64,000 nucleotides of DNA, from contig CM068313.1 of assembly GCA_034766995.1 (NCBI GenBank), positions 9,781,083 through 9,845,082 on the forward strand, written 5' to 3'. A program made the position numbers and the translations under genes. The notes under the pieces are model-generated. The model was given only the letters and a program-made list of their open reading frames with translations, searched no databases and was not told the origin of the DNA. The stretch is from Acanthacorydalis orientalis (taxonomy: Eukaryota; Arthropoda; Insecta; Megaloptera; Corydalidae). This document shows, piece by piece, positions 50,700-62,905 of this stretch; position 1 is the stretch's first letter; every line of letters begins with the position of its first letter.

Positions 50700-51800
50700 A
50701 GCAACCCCTTCTTCTTTATTCACCATATGACGCAATAACTACAGTATGATCATTAAATTGTTGTTGTTTACGATGCACCGTGAACCGTTTAAAGAGCCAC
50801 TAGGGTGAATTGTCACGTCGTCATATTTCGAACAGTGTTCGAAGACGAGGAAGAACATGAATTTAACGATGAAATTAAAACATGTCACACTGGCATGATG
50901 TTCTTTAAAATAACATTTATGCATGTAAAGACAAGACATAGCAGGTATTGGAATACCGATGTGTACGACGTTGAATTTTCCAAAAGAAAAATTATGACAA
51001 TTTTCACACTGACATCCGTCACGTCTAAGACAAAACCATTTACTCTATCGCTTTTGCAGTTTTTAAGAAACGTTTAATATGTTTTAACAATGACAAGAGT
51101 TGTTGAAAAATATCAACGGTGTGTGAGTCACTACACCGGCTTTATACGTATGGTAAAACTGCTTGACTGAATTGCGCCTCTAGAAACATCTAGCTGGTCG
51201 CGGGGAGACAAACTACCCCGGTTGACGGATACACACGAAGGGTACACTCAACACAACACGGAATCGGCCGAAACGGTACCGTATTGTGTGTACTTCGTCG
51301 ACGGAACGCGCAAACGCGAAGAACTACGTAGTTACCATTGCGGAACTGAAATAGGGTTATCGGGTCGCTGTGTTAACGTGAGCGAGATATATATATATAA
51401 CTCGCGTGTGTGTATATGGCTCTCAGGATGCCGGGATGATATGCAGCATAGACCGGACCAAAAAAACCCTTGATACATGTGTATAAGTGTGTGTATGTGT
51501 TGTGTATGTGTGTGTACGAGGTTGGTAGTTATATAGTTTTATTGCGGATAGAGATTACATTATTATTGAACTATGGTTGTGTGTTAAGTGTTAACGCTAT
51601 TAGTATATGAAAAAGGGGGGCGATGTTAATAGGGAGGGTGTCGTGATTTTTTTTTATTTTTGGTACACCGAGGGACGATCAGAGGGGTTTTCGGTAGTCG
51701 TCTGGGGTTTGTTAATTTTTGGAAAATTGGATGAATCATTGAAGGTTGAACACGTATACACATACGTCATTGTACACGGGAGTCGAAACGTTTTATTAAA
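50700..51800. other. CpG-rich island, possible 5' exon/promoter region
   Basis: Of all regions this is the most extended departure from the AT background. CpG is frequent (51190-51370 especially, with CGCGGGG, GTCGACGG and CGCAAACGCG), repeats are nearly absent, and both strands carry long open stretches (for example + 50805-51077, + 51222-51473, + 51607-51897). None matches a domain I recognise. The open frames start mainly at non-ATG codons, and low stop density follows from higher GC. A promoter plus untranslated first exon of a large-intron gene is the most natural reading, but unproven. Confidence 0.3.
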
Positions 51801-52020
51801 ATTATGCAGAAATATTGAGGATTACACCATTTTCATTTTAATAATAAAATTTCAAATGGATATTCCATTAACATTACTGAAACAGATGTCACTCTGACAA
51901 ACGTCACTAGTTTTTCAATATATAATACAGATTTTGTAGGATACAAAAATAAGTCAACATAAATTTACATTTTGATAGTCGATAAACAAATGATACGATG
52001 ATATATTTATTATTAATGCA

Positions 52021-52025
<5 letters not shown>

Positions 52026-52062
<37 letters not shown>

Positions 52063-52391
52063 CGTATATTGTAGCGTACAAGAAGCACTTTGAACACCAA
52101 CAAATTGGTTGTCATCTTCAGGTGCGTTTTATACAGCAGGTACAAAAATGAGTTCAAAAATTACGGTGTGGGGGGAAGAGTCTCTCTTAAGTACCAAGTA
52201 AATGAAAGTCAACATTTTATTACTTTACATTACATTATATACCTTTGGAATTTCCCATTTAGAAATCTAGGTACTAAAATTATGTTATTATCATGCGTTT
52301 TATATCACCAATATAAGAAAAAAATAACAAAAATCCTTTTAAATTCAACTGTGTCTTATTAGTAGGGGCGTTCTATACACCGAGATATATG

Positions 52392-52444
<53 letters not shown>
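52026..52444. repeat. Two (TA)n arrays ~340 bp apart
   Basis: TA runs at 52026-52056 and 52397-52444. The DNA between is unremarkable; the plus frame 52090-52362 has no recognisable content. Confidence 0.85.
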
Positions 52445-52446
<2 letters not shown>

Positions 52447-52679
52447 TATTACCAAATTACTAAACGAGAAACAATAAAAAATGCAAACAGAAAAAGAAGA
52501 TAAAAATCAATGTTTAGAACAAAGCATATATAACTGATACACAAATCTGAACAAAGAAGACAATAATTATGCGTATATAGATTAAAAGAAAACGAAAAGC
52601 CTTTACTGAATAATTATTACGACATGTGCGAATGGAGAAACGAACTTTTAGAAAATCTTAAAAGATTATCAAAACATTT

Positions 52680-52870
52680 TCTGTATCTCTCCATTGGAAA
52701 TGATGGAATTCTTATCGAAATACGTCTAAACTACAATCAAAATAGATCAATAATGGCTTATTAAACGTTATCGACCAGAAACAATATCTTTTGATTTGTG
52801 GTATGAAAAGAGAATTCATTTGTGAAAGTTAATCTAGCCGGAGTGTTAGAATTGTATCGTAATTAGCCAA
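52680..52870 (+). repeat. Family B right half
   Basis: An arm with GGAATTCTTATCGAAATACG, then ATCAAAATAGATCAATAATG, and a tail with GTGGTATGAAAAGAGAATTC and CTAGCCGGAGTG. Confidence 0.5.
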
Positions 52871-53072
52871 GTACCTCAAAATAATGATTCAAAAATAAAA
52901 AATAGTTCAAGTAAAAAAGGTTAATATCTACGTTCTTTTTCACAGCATCTCATAGAATACGTCAATATTTATAAATAAAATACATACTTTTTAAAGATAT
53001 TTTATAAGAAAAAGAAGAATAAATCATGTCACTTATTTTCATTCTGTAATTAGAGCCTTTTTTAAAATACAG

Positions 53073-53080
<8 letters not shown>

Positions 53081-53131
<51 letters not shown>
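53081..53131. repeat. (TA)25 microsatellite
   Basis: A perfect TA array. A second, at 53629-53688, is of similar length. Confidence 0.9.
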
Positions 53132-53134
<3 letters not shown>

Positions 53135-53267
53135 TAATACAGCAGGAAAAAAATTAGACATTTTCAAAAACCCCAATAAAAATAATAAATTTCTCGACTT
53201 AAGTTAGTACAGAACGTTTCTAAGAGCCAAGCTCATTGTGAGTCCGAGAAAATCGATTTCTTAATGA

Positions 53268-53345
53268 AAGACGACAAACCTCGCTTGAATTCGAACTCGA
53301 AATACATTGGCAAACAGCCCAACGTACTAATGACTCGTTTATAAC
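53268..53345 (-). repeat. Possible tRNA-like / SINE head
   Basis: Read on the minus strand, ACGAGTCATTAGTACGTTGG resembles a degraded A-box region. A small TTGG/CCAA stem follows, then CGAGTTCGAATTCAAG, close to a B-box (GGTTCGANTCC), at roughly tRNA spacing. The acceptor stem cannot be closed and the T-stem is broken, so it is not a functional tRNA. A SINE head relic or chance are both possible. Confidence 0.25.
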
Positions 53346-53625
53346 TGTTTCGAGAAACAAAACTTCACATATCAAGAGAAAACGAATTTGAAATCATGGC
53401 TTGTTTGTCTGTCATGTTAACTGAGTTAATAACTAAATCATTGATTAATAGTATAATAAAAAAGAATATAATATTTTCTCAACATTTACAAACGTATATC
53501 TTAATAGAATAATTTGTAATCTATCTGTGCTCACAGTCATTAGTGAATAGAATATTACGTAGACAACGAATTAGAAAGTAATTTAATCAGCTTATTCTTG
53601 CTTAATTCATTAAAATAAAACGGAA

Positions 53626-53691
<66 letters not shown>

Positions 53692-54299
53692 AAATAAGAG
53701 ACGTTATAATTAATATTAAAGAAACTAAAACTAATTAGAATAAAAGAATATGTAAATAAGTCATTTCACGTCATAAAAAATAACTCGAATTCCAAAAATG
53801 TAGACAAAAAAACTATTTGAAATGCTTTTTATTGAATTTATTCTAAAATTGAAATAAATCGTTTGTTTAAAAAAAATATTTAAATAATCACATCTAAATA
53901 AAATAACCTGAATGTAATTTAAAAATTAAAGATTTTTTCTCTCATTTAAAATATTTGAAAAATCTTCAACTATTCATATGAAAGAAATCAAAAATACAGT
54001 TAAATTTTGTTCCAGATTATAAAATAAATAAATAAAATTATATCCGAAATACTGATTTCTACCAAGTAGACTTAAAACTAAGTACTTTTTATTTGTAATA
54101 CAGAATAAGAAAGTTTATGAACTGTAATTAAAGAAAATATGTTTTATAAACTTTATTACATTTCACTTACATGTAAGAAGAAACTTTTTTTTAAACTCTG
54201 ATTAAATTAATGTTAAATGTTTAATTAAAGCTTAATAAAGGTTTGAATCGAATGTACGTTGAAAAATTAAAAATGTCCTATTTATGAGCTGAATTCAAA

Positions 54300-54540
54300 A
54301 TTGTCACGATATATATTTTTAGAACTGTAGCTAAATTCACTTTCATAAATCAATTTTTCATTCGTCTCACAGATCGGAAAACCTTTTTCTGATCAAGAAT
54401 ATTAATCATGTCCCATTGTTATTTACACGCGTTTAGATAGCGATGCCATCTTTTTCACGGTGCTAAAAGGATAACATTAGCTTTCCGAGAATAATGGAAT
54501 CGCCATCGAAATGCATACAAACAAAAAATACTTTGGAATA
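54300..54540. repeat. Family B copy
   Basis: A reversed tail (GAACTGTAGCTAAATTCACT) and an arm with CGCGTTTAGATAGCGATGCC are followed by a mirrored arm with ATGGAATCGCCATCGAAATG. The forward tail is lost. The minus-strand frame 54455-54706 overlaps this repeat and is not a gene. Confidence 0.6.
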
Positions 54541-54785
54541 ATAAATTAAAACAGTCTTTTAAGATTAATTTACTTTTTTTAAGGTTAAACATTTTCATTA
54601 AATTCTGTTTTAGTGACTGATGTTTTGAATATCGAAGGAGAACCATTTCATTTTTTTTTCTTACAAAACGAGTACAGTGTAAAAAAACATCTCTTATTTG
54701 TCTCAAATTATTAAATTATTAATTCTCAATATTTGCATGAAATGTAAGTTGTTTCAAGATTCGCAACAAGAGATTTAAATAAGAT

Positions 54786-55074
54786 CAGACCTGTAGTCAG
54801 AGGTGGGTCAGGGGGAGCACTGCCCCCCAGGTTGCTCCGTTTGCCCTCCCTCTTAAGAAAATCTGTGATTTTGGGAGATTTGAAAATCATGGAGAATCAT
54901 TGGGAGAATTTTCCTAATGGGTTTACCGTGATGATTAAAAAAGATTCTACGCGCGAAAAAAAATCGTTCCTATGAGCGCGTTTCCATGGTAATCCCCAAC
55001 AATTTTGACAAAAAAAATGCTTCTTCAAAAATGGTGTTTGCCTTCTCTAATATGACGGTCTGGCTACGGATCTG
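54786..55074. mobile_element. Non-autonomous hAT element with 8-bp target duplication
   Basis: A 289-bp element. The left end CAGACCTGTAGTCAGA and the complement of the right end CAGATCCGTAGCCAGA match at 13 of 16 positions. Flanks are AATAAGAT (54778-54785) and AATGAGAT (55075-55082), a 7/8 match. An 8-bp duplication plus CAG-starting TIRs is diagnostic of the hAT superfamily. The interior is GC-rich near the left end (GGGGGAGCACTGCCCCCCAG, a potential hairpin) and has no ORF. Confidence 0.8.
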
Positions 55075-55449
55075 AATGAGATCGGAATTTGATATAATTT
55101 ATAAGGCAGTTATTTAAAAATCAATTAGATTTAAATCTACTTAAAAATACATTTAATCAATTGGTGAAATAAATATATAAATTAAATAACGTGAAGTTAA
55201 TGAGAAATAACCGAGTATACAGTCTGCAATACTAGTCAAAAACTTGTCGTGTAAACGACTGCGTTACAAACATTTCAATCTTTTAGCAATTAATAAAATC
55301 AAATAGCAACCAGCCACGCATTCCAAAAATACCTGTCTCGTTACGAAAATGTGTAAGAATTATCTAGAAACGTAAATAGATCTCATAAATAACAATCATG
55401 AAAAAAGACCGCTGTAAAATAGATCGTAATCATATGTTAACGTTTTTAA

Positions 55450-55800
55450 TGATAATATAGGGGACCTTAAATGGTTCACGTCGATCGTATTTTCCCGCCC
55501 CCTGAAGAAACACATAATCGGACGATCGCGAATCCATCGAAGTTGATATATTGTGTGCAGGTATAACACACAGCCACGAAAAGAAGAAGTACAGTGGATA
55601 TTTTATCTGCACTCTAAATCAATATGCAGATCGAGAGAATGGCGTGCGGTACGGGCGCACCGGCGACTTTTCAACGTGCGGGGGCAATGGGCGTTAAGTA
55701 TGTGTGAGTATATGTATATATGTAGTTGTGTGTGTACGTGTAAGGAGCACTTTCATAGTTGCATATAGTAATATATTGAAACGTGCTCGCCAAAACGATC
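55450..55800. other. CpG-rich island, possible first exon
   Basis: A repeat-free stretch with clustered CpG (TTCCCGCCCC, GGACGATCGCG, GGCGTGCGGTACGGGCGCAC). Frames 55553-55768 (+) and 55430-55612 (-) are open but unrecognised. GTGCAG|GTATAA at 55556-55565 resembles a splice donor. It resembles the 50.7-51.8 kb island and is a candidate promoter or leader exon. Confidence 0.3.
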
Positions 55801-55931
55801 CTCATGTAAATGCTGTTTCAAACTTGTCGCCAACTTTGTTGGAACGTAATGAATAATTTGGTCCTATTTAGTGAAACCCTGATTTTGCGGGATTACCATT
55901 TTATATGTGAGAGTGCAACCTGTATACACAC

Positions 55932-55936
<5 letters not shown>

Positions 55937-56000
<64 letters not shown>
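55937..56000. repeat. (TA)32 microsatellite
   Basis: A perfect TA array. The frames 55810-56061 (+) and 55864-56055 (-) are this array read as Tyr-Ile repeats with flanks. Confidence 0.9.
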
Positions 56001-56001
<1 letters not shown>

Positions 56002-56482
56002 GCATCCACACAACCTATTATGTATACGACAGACGCCGCTAGCATAAATAAACATTGTTAATGAGGGTGTCCAGATATTATAAAGTTTGTATTTAATAAC
56101 TTTTTTTTATTATTTTGTCTTCAAAGTGCATGAATACTAATCAGCGTTTTGATATTGTCTGTTGATAATATTTAATTGGAAAAAGAGTATTTAAAGAAAA
56201 ACTTAAAACACAAACAAAACCGTCGCAATATTTTAAATATAACAAGTATTATTTGTCTGTTATATTTTAATATGTTGTGTTTGAAAAGTACACGACACGT
56301 TTCATATTTGACAAATAATATTGCTGTTTTTTAAAAAAATATTAGTGAAAATAATTATTAAAATTATAATTGTATGTTTTTATGCAAGTGATTAGTTATG
56401 GTGGTCTTTATTTTTTTGGATCATACAAGTTTCTGTCTTCTAATATTTGTTACAGAAAGAATTGCATTTTCAGGTCGATTTA

Positions 56483-56545
56483 TTAGGGTTAAAAATTATT
56501 TCGGTGTCTTTACATTAACTCAATTATAACAGTAGTTTAAATATT
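56483..56545 (+). mobile_element. Family A mariner derivative, left-end fragment
   Basis: Begins after TA (56481-56482) with TTAGGGTTAAAAATTATTTC and then GGTGTCTTTACATTAACTC, matching the terminal ~60 bp of copies 2 and 3. The rest is absent. Confidence 0.55.
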
Positions 56546-57278
56546 CATTGAACAATTATAAACTTCTGGTTGAATTTGTAAAAATACTGAATTTTATAAA
56601 TAAAAAACTTGAAAAATTAAGTTTTTTTTACTAATGATTAAGAATGTATATTGTAAAAGAACACTTCAAAAAGAAGCCTCTACAAAAATGAACTTTATGA
56701 TAAAATTCAAAATAAAATAATAAATATCAGAAGTACTAAATTTTATTTATGAAAAGAGAAATATAAAAAACAATTATCTACATACCAGTAATAAATATTT
56801 TTAATTATTCAACATACTTTTTTCTTTATATTATATTCATTAAATATAAAAACACTTTTCAACTTTAATCATTAAAATGAAAACATTGAAGTCTTTAAAT
56901 ATTAATTACACATGAAAACATGTTCTTAAAAATGTATATTTTTCTGAAACCTACGCGATAATTAAACCATTACAAAACACCATATTTACAACATAAATAT
57001 TATACATTAAGCCGAGATTCAATATTAAAGTTAACCGTCACGGTTTTACTAAAACTCCAGAGATATTTTTATTTCCTGTTTATATTTTATTTTTAGCTCA
57101 TTCTCTAATTATATTTAAAATAAAATATATATTTAAATCGCCCACGCACTTTTCTTGCTTTTCACAGAAAACATTTATTTAACGGTCAATGTTTCGTTGT
57201 TCCTTTCTACACAAAAGACATTAAGTTGGTGTTTAAAACATTTTCATGTATTTTTTAAACACGTCTTTTTCATTTATT

Positions 57279-57280
<2 letters not shown>

Positions 57281-57323
<43 letters not shown>
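57281..57323. repeat. (TA)n microsatellite
   Basis: A TA run with a TACATA interruption at the start. Confidence 0.9.
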
Positions 57324-57327
<4 letters not shown>

Positions 57328-57732
57328 TTATGTATCCTTTCAATTTGTGTTTCAAAAATAAAAAGTATAATTGAAACTATACATAAACGTATATAAAATT
57401 CAATTCAAGATGAAACTCTCATACATCGAACTCGTATACAACAAAAATCATTACTTAACAATATTTAATTCCTATTAGCCGCCTTACTATATGCGTTTAT
57501 TAAACTTTTATAACGAGTTATTTCCATAATAAAAAAAATGCAGGTATCTAAACCGAGTTTCTTATAGAGATTTTTCACTTAATACCAGTGAATTTTAACC
57601 CTACGGAGCCAAACGCCTTTTTTATAACAAATATTTTTCTTATCAGCCCATTTACTGACTAGAAATTAGTTTCATTTATGACATTCTAATCTATATTTTT
57701 TTCTGTCAGAAGAAAACAGATAAAAGTTGATA

Positions 57733-58212
57733 TTAGGTGTACAAATTATTATGAAAAATGAATGTTTACAGAAAAATGGAATACATTTCCTCAAAATATC
57801 TCCCATTATTTTGTATAACTTTTCTCCATCTGTCGGATAACTGGTGAATGCCTTTTCGAAAAAAAACAGCAATTTTAAGTCGATGAAGTCATCAATGCAT
57901 TTTTTAACCTTTTCTACTGTTTTTAGACTTTCGGACCTTTTTCACTATTTTTGTATTTTTTGTGTATTTCATTCTTAACATCTTCTCCCAAAGCCGAATA
58001 AATGTATGGAATGACTATATGCTGCTTTTCGAGCACCATTGTGTTTACTGCTGTTTTATGAGGTATGCGTACAGCTTGGCCAAAATATAGAGTGTTTTTA
58101 AATGTTAAGATTAGCACTTCAAAATACTAAAACGACGAGAAAATATTTTACTTTAAAACAGAGAGTTATAATTGATTCAATGTAAAGGAACAGAATTTAT
58201 TTTTATATCTAA
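57733..58212 (-). mobile_element. Family A mariner derivative, copy 4
   Basis: A 480-bp copy flanked by TA (57731-57732 and 58213-58214). It starts TTAGGTGTACAAATTATTAT; its far end is eroded to TTTTATATCTAA. On the minus strand it keeps more of the transposase N-terminus (MVLEKQHIVIPYIYSALGED, in the frame ending at 57923) and the C-terminal remnant (frame 57672-57872, with FTSYPTDGEKLYKIMGDIL as the out-of-phase reading). The catalytic core is missing. Confidence 0.8.
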
Positions 58213-58360
58213 TATTCTATAATTTGATGTTTTTCTAATTATGATCCCTTTGTGTTATCCTAGATATATACTGGAGAGAGAAAGAGCGAGATTGCAGTCT
58301 CTGTCTACTTGAATATGACAAGTCCCGAAACTAATAGTGAATAAGTCGGATGATCTACAC

Positions 58361-58873
58361 AATGGGTTCCTAACCTTTTATAAATATTGATCCCTTTCAA
58401 AAATTATTCTTTTTTATCGACCCACCTGAAAATTGGAACGACTATTGCGCCACCATCGCGACATTAAAATATTTTATTGTAAATTTTTGAAGAAATATTT
58501 GTAGTTTTGAAAATGATAATAAAAAATAATAGTGAAAAATGTTTTTAAGAATTCTTAAATGACTGTATCTAATAATTTATATATTAGATTATTATCATTA
58601 ACCTTGTTGATAATACAAAAGAGTACATTCAAAATAAACATACAGTTAAATAATATTTACCAGAGAATTTAATAAACGATATTATATATATATATATATA
58701 TATATAATACAATTTATAATTGAATATAAATATATCTACTAATTTGCTAATGTTTGTTAAATATTCATTCAGTTTGTTTATCGACCCCCAGTCGACCTTT
58801 TGGGGTTCATCGATCCTCTATCAACTTTCATCAACCCCTGAGAGATTTATACAGACCCCGTTGGGAACACCTG
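58361..58873. mobile_element. Non-autonomous hAT element, ~513 bp
   Basis: The left end AATGGGTTCCTAACC and the complement of the right end CAGGTGTTCCCAACG match at about 10 of the first 14 positions. They resemble the common hAT terminus (CAGGGGTTCYCAAC type). The 8-bp flanks ATCTACAC (58353-58360) and ATCTAAAA (58874-58881) agree at 6 of 8. Subterminal TCGACCC blocks occur near both ends (about 58418 and 58780-58800). A (TA)n lies at 58682-58706. It inserted next to a family E fragment (58318-58345). The plus frame 58720-59028 runs out of the element and is accidental. Confidence 0.65.
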
Positions 58874-59029
58874 ATCTAAAAGTACGAAGGCAATCAGGGT
58901 TATTAATAGTTGATATTTTTTTGTCTATCTGTAACTGCTACTACTTAGTAAAAAGATTATTTCATAAATTATTACAATATTTTCTGTCAAAAAAATTAAT
59001 TTTCTTTAAAAAAATAATTTTAATGTAAT

Positions 59030-60554
59030 TTTGTAGCTCATGCAACTCCACGAATTTAATTAGATTCATCACTGAATTTTCTGGAATTAAAATTGATTAC
59101 CTCAAGATAACAGTAATACTTTTTACATATCGATCAACTCCATTTAAATTTTTAAATCACTTGTAGAGGGCGATATATCGTCTTCGTTGAGAACAGCTAC
59201 TGTATATTATATTTTTTAAACAATTCTTGCTAAAGTTAACTAGTTTTAAATCATATTTAGTTATTTTAAAATTTATCTCTTTATCAGTATTTTTTAGAAA
59301 TTAATACAGATAATAAACTCAAATTTAACTGAAATATAAAATCGATCAACTAATTTTTATCTTCATTTTATTATAAAATAATCTATTTGTATACGATATT
59401 TAAGTGAAATAATGAACATTGAACAAGATTAATAATGAAATTGACAATTATACGGTATGGAATTAATAATTCATACATGTATGTGATTCCAACTTATAAT
59501 TCAAAACTTCACAGCCGTGCATTCAAATTGATAGAACAGTACAAATGGTGATTGTATAGAATTTCCAAGTTTGGAAACTCATGTGTCGTGTTAAATAAAT
59601 AGTATATTGCAACCATTTATATTATATACACTATACACACATACGAGTATACATATATATATATATATATATATACACGTGTGTGTGTGTATGTATACAT
59701 TTTTAAAAATTAAAACGTATCTCCCAACTATTGAACTTATCCGCGATAGTTTACACATAAAGCAACACTAAATAAATTACATAACGCGATTATCTCTCTG
59801 ATCTCTACATCTATTAATAATAAGAATTAAAATCCTTGAATGTTTATTACACTGAAGGTGATTCGATTTATTTTCTTTACTGTACAGAAGAAGCCAATGT
59901 ACTTGATTTATCAATTCACCTGGTCTGTAAAACGACCTTGCTATGTCACGACTTTATCTCACCATGACTAATATAAATTGGCGGTATAGCTTAGTAAAGT
60001 ATATTATATTTATAAATAAAATGAATTGTGTTTCTTTGTTACTGTTTGCGAGCAGGTCTTCAGTCTATGTATAGAAAGAATATTGAAACGTTTCGTTTTT
60101 AAATGGTCAAAGAAGTACACGTAATGAATTTTATATGTCTCGAAAATGTTTTAAGTATATTCATCAACTGTTTTATATACTGAATTATGAAAATACTTAT
60201 CGGAGTTTTTATGTAAACTAGACAGTTTTTACATGTTTTAAAATAACAATTATTCTTCTTATCAGCATATTAAAAAAAAACGTTATGTATACTTATCGCA
60301 TTTATACAAAATTCTATCAATTCTTATCATTCTATTGTTTATATTTCCAAATGACATTTTATAAACAGTAAGAGAATTTTCCGATAACATCAACAATACG
60401 AAAATGATTTTTTTTAAAAAAATTCTTTTTATATTTACATTTAAAAAAGATTGCCAAACCTAAATCAATAAGTATCTTTCCTATAGTCAGAAGACTATCT
60501 CAGATGTGTCGGTTTCATTGAATATAATTATCAGACTTTTTAAATAAAATGTTT
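59030..60554. other. AT-rich intergenic DNA
   Basis: No gene was recognised. A short (TA)n(GT)n lies at 59651-59690. Confidence 0.4.
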
Positions 60555-60562
60555 CGGTGATC

Positions 60563-60700
60563 GTTCTAATGAATCATTCAACTTGTTATCTTCCCCGAGT
60601 AATTTTCGGTTTTTGAACGAGTACTGGTTTATTGATTATTTAACTGATCAAAAACTGAAAATTTTGTGGACGATAACTGACGTGTGATTCACAAGGACTA
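60563..60700. repeat. Family F foldback repeat
   Basis: The left arm (TGAATCATTCAACTTGTTAT, then CTTCC, then AATTTTCGGTTTTTGAAC) is mirrored by the right arm (GATCAAAAACTGAAAATTTT, then GGACGATAACTGACGTGTGATTCA, whose core is GATAACTGACGTGTG). About 55-60-bp arms surround a ~20-bp centre. Only one copy was noticed in the window. Confidence 0.6.
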
Positions 60701-61356
60701 ATAGTAAGAGAAAATATATGAACAGAATCGCAGGTATAAAAAAAACAAATATATTTTTTACAGATTGTTATAGAATGATCGTGCGGTTATTAAAATTTCA
60801 TAAAAAAGATTTTATTATCTAAACGAATCTAAATTATAGATTGTGATATCAGAAGTTATTAACGGATTCCTTTGAATTGAACCTATTTTTTAGATATTGT
60901 AATATTTGGCTTAAAACAAACTTTTTCGTTATTTATGTATATATATAAACATACTTCAATTATTCACTATAGTGATTATCAAAAAATAATTACAGAATTA
61001 AAATCAAACAATAATAATTATAATCACACGGCGCTCTATATTCATTAAAAGTGTTCTTATGGCAATAAAGATAACCAAAATTTATAAATTATTTCACAAG
61101 TCAATGTTTACAATTTATTATCATGTATAAAGAGAATTCAAGCAAAAAAAAGTATATAAATTCTTACAATACCGATTGACTTTAAAAGCTGATAAGGTGC
61201 TAAACAAATTCCCAAATGGAAAATTAAAACTCTAAAATATGTTCAAACACATTAGAGAGATTTATGCGCAGAGTAGATACGATAGATTTACATATTTAGT
61301 AAATGTCTGTTGCCTTTGGTTTATATTTTTTAGTTAACATTATATTTTAATTAAAG

Positions 61357-62240
61357 CACGAGAACTCATGGCCCGCGGGACAAATCAGATCCAGTGGGTA
61401 ATTTAGAATAGACGTTCAGTTTTTTTTTAACTCTCATTGATTTTTCATGTTAAATATATCTGTTTATCGTTTATAACTAATTATTTACATAGTAATAAAG
61501 CCGAAATTAACATTCAGAAGATATAGACCGGTCTTTTCAATAGAGTTTTGGCTCGAAGAAATTTGAGCTCGAAATGTAGTAAATAAGAATCTTACAATAT
61601 CGAAAGCATTGTAAAATTTCTTAATGTTTTCTATGCAAAGTTCCTTTTTTTCTTGACACAAAAAAATACTAACCTAGTTAAGGAGTTGTTTGGTTAAGGA
61701 AACAAGTTGTCTGCCGTACGAACTTTGAATTCAATAAGTCTACCAGGAGGTTTAGTTATCAAGATTTTAATTATAATTAATAAATGACTCTGTAAAAATG
61801 AAATAATTGTACTAATTAAAGAAAGATTTAGTACAATTTTGATTGAAATATTCTACAGCTATTGCTTAATGCCAAATTTATAACAAACTAAAATATAACT
61901 GTTTGGCTTGCTCTAGACCACATTGAGTTATCATTCAAAGAAAAAATTACTATGTAAATTCATAAAATTCTTGAACTTGAAAATGATTGTTTTAGTTGAT
62001 CATAACAGGATAAAAGGATAGGTCTGATCAAAAATTATTCTTTAGTCCATGGTAAATACAATATGTGGTCTATTGACCACGAATTTTCCTACCCATATCT
62101 GTTTTAAAATGTATGAAATATATTAAAAAAGTTTAACCGGACAAGTTCATAATTTTTAATTAAAACTCTAAAATCTAGAATCAAAATTACAAATAACTCT
62201 TCTGTATTTTGGGCCCACGGTGGTCTATGTTCTCACTTTT
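61357..62240. mobile_element. Probable decayed hAT element
   Basis: The left end CGAGAACTCATGGCCCGCGG and the following GACAAATC and GGGTAATTT have the look of the common hAT terminus that contains GGCCCGCGGGCCAAAT. The complement of 62205-62240 (GAGAACATAGACCACCGTGG, then GCCCAAAAT) is a plausible mirrored end. No target duplication was verified and the interior has no ORF. Confidence 0.4.
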
Positions 62241-62419
62241 TAACCATAGATTTAGAGCAGCTAATAATGATGTTGAATTCAATTACTTTAATTTTTCTGA
62301 TTTACTTGCAAATTAATAAGTACATAAATATGACTCATCTCAGCTTTTATAATATGCAATCAAATTAAATATCCATATTTTTCACTCTTAATGTACCATA
62401 ATCAGTTTTGTTTGGATTA

Positions 62420-62580
62420 AAATGTTTAATAATTGAATACTGTTTATTTTCATTATAGGCAGGCCGATTTCGATGCCGATTCTATCAATTTTATAACATT
62501 ACATTTTGATTTTTGATTCTTGAAAGTAGTAACAAATAATCCATTGGTCTTTACTTAATATTTAAATACGAATATCGTAA
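62420..62580. repeat. Family B degraded copy
   Basis: The arm TGTTTAATAATTGAATACTG is followed by GGCCGATTTCGATGCCGATT; the remainder is decayed. Confidence 0.4.
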
Positions 62581-62905
62581 GATTTAGTTGACACATAAAT
62601 ATATTACTTTTCTTCATTAGAACTGCTTCGCTTTGCAGCTCATTTAAAAAGGAAATAAATTATTTCACTACACGTATACTATAAATCAATAAACAACCTA
62701 GAAAATATGTACTTTCATGTCGTGAATTTGAATCTCACGCGACACAAAGACTGTTGTACTAATAATAATAAAATATACAAAATAAAAAGTTCTAACTTTA
62801 CAAATATATATTGTACAAAAAATAAGGGCAATTTATTGCAAAAGAAAACACGAATTCGACACGCTCTCTCTCTCTCTACATATATATATATATATATATA
62901 ATATA

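Noticed and set aside
50236..50749. Overlapping ORFs on both strands at 50.2-50.7 kb
   Set aside because: Low-complexity, hydrophobic translations with no recognisable domain, mutually overlapping; best explained by chance near the CpG-rich island.
51222..51473. 83-codon ORF in the CpG island
   Set aside because: Starts with TTG, has no recognisable domain and includes a TATATATA tract; kept only as part of the island description.
62707..62760. T-arm-like GTGAATTTGAATCTCAC suggesting a tRNA
   Set aside because: No D-arm, anticodon stem or acceptor stem can be drawn around it.
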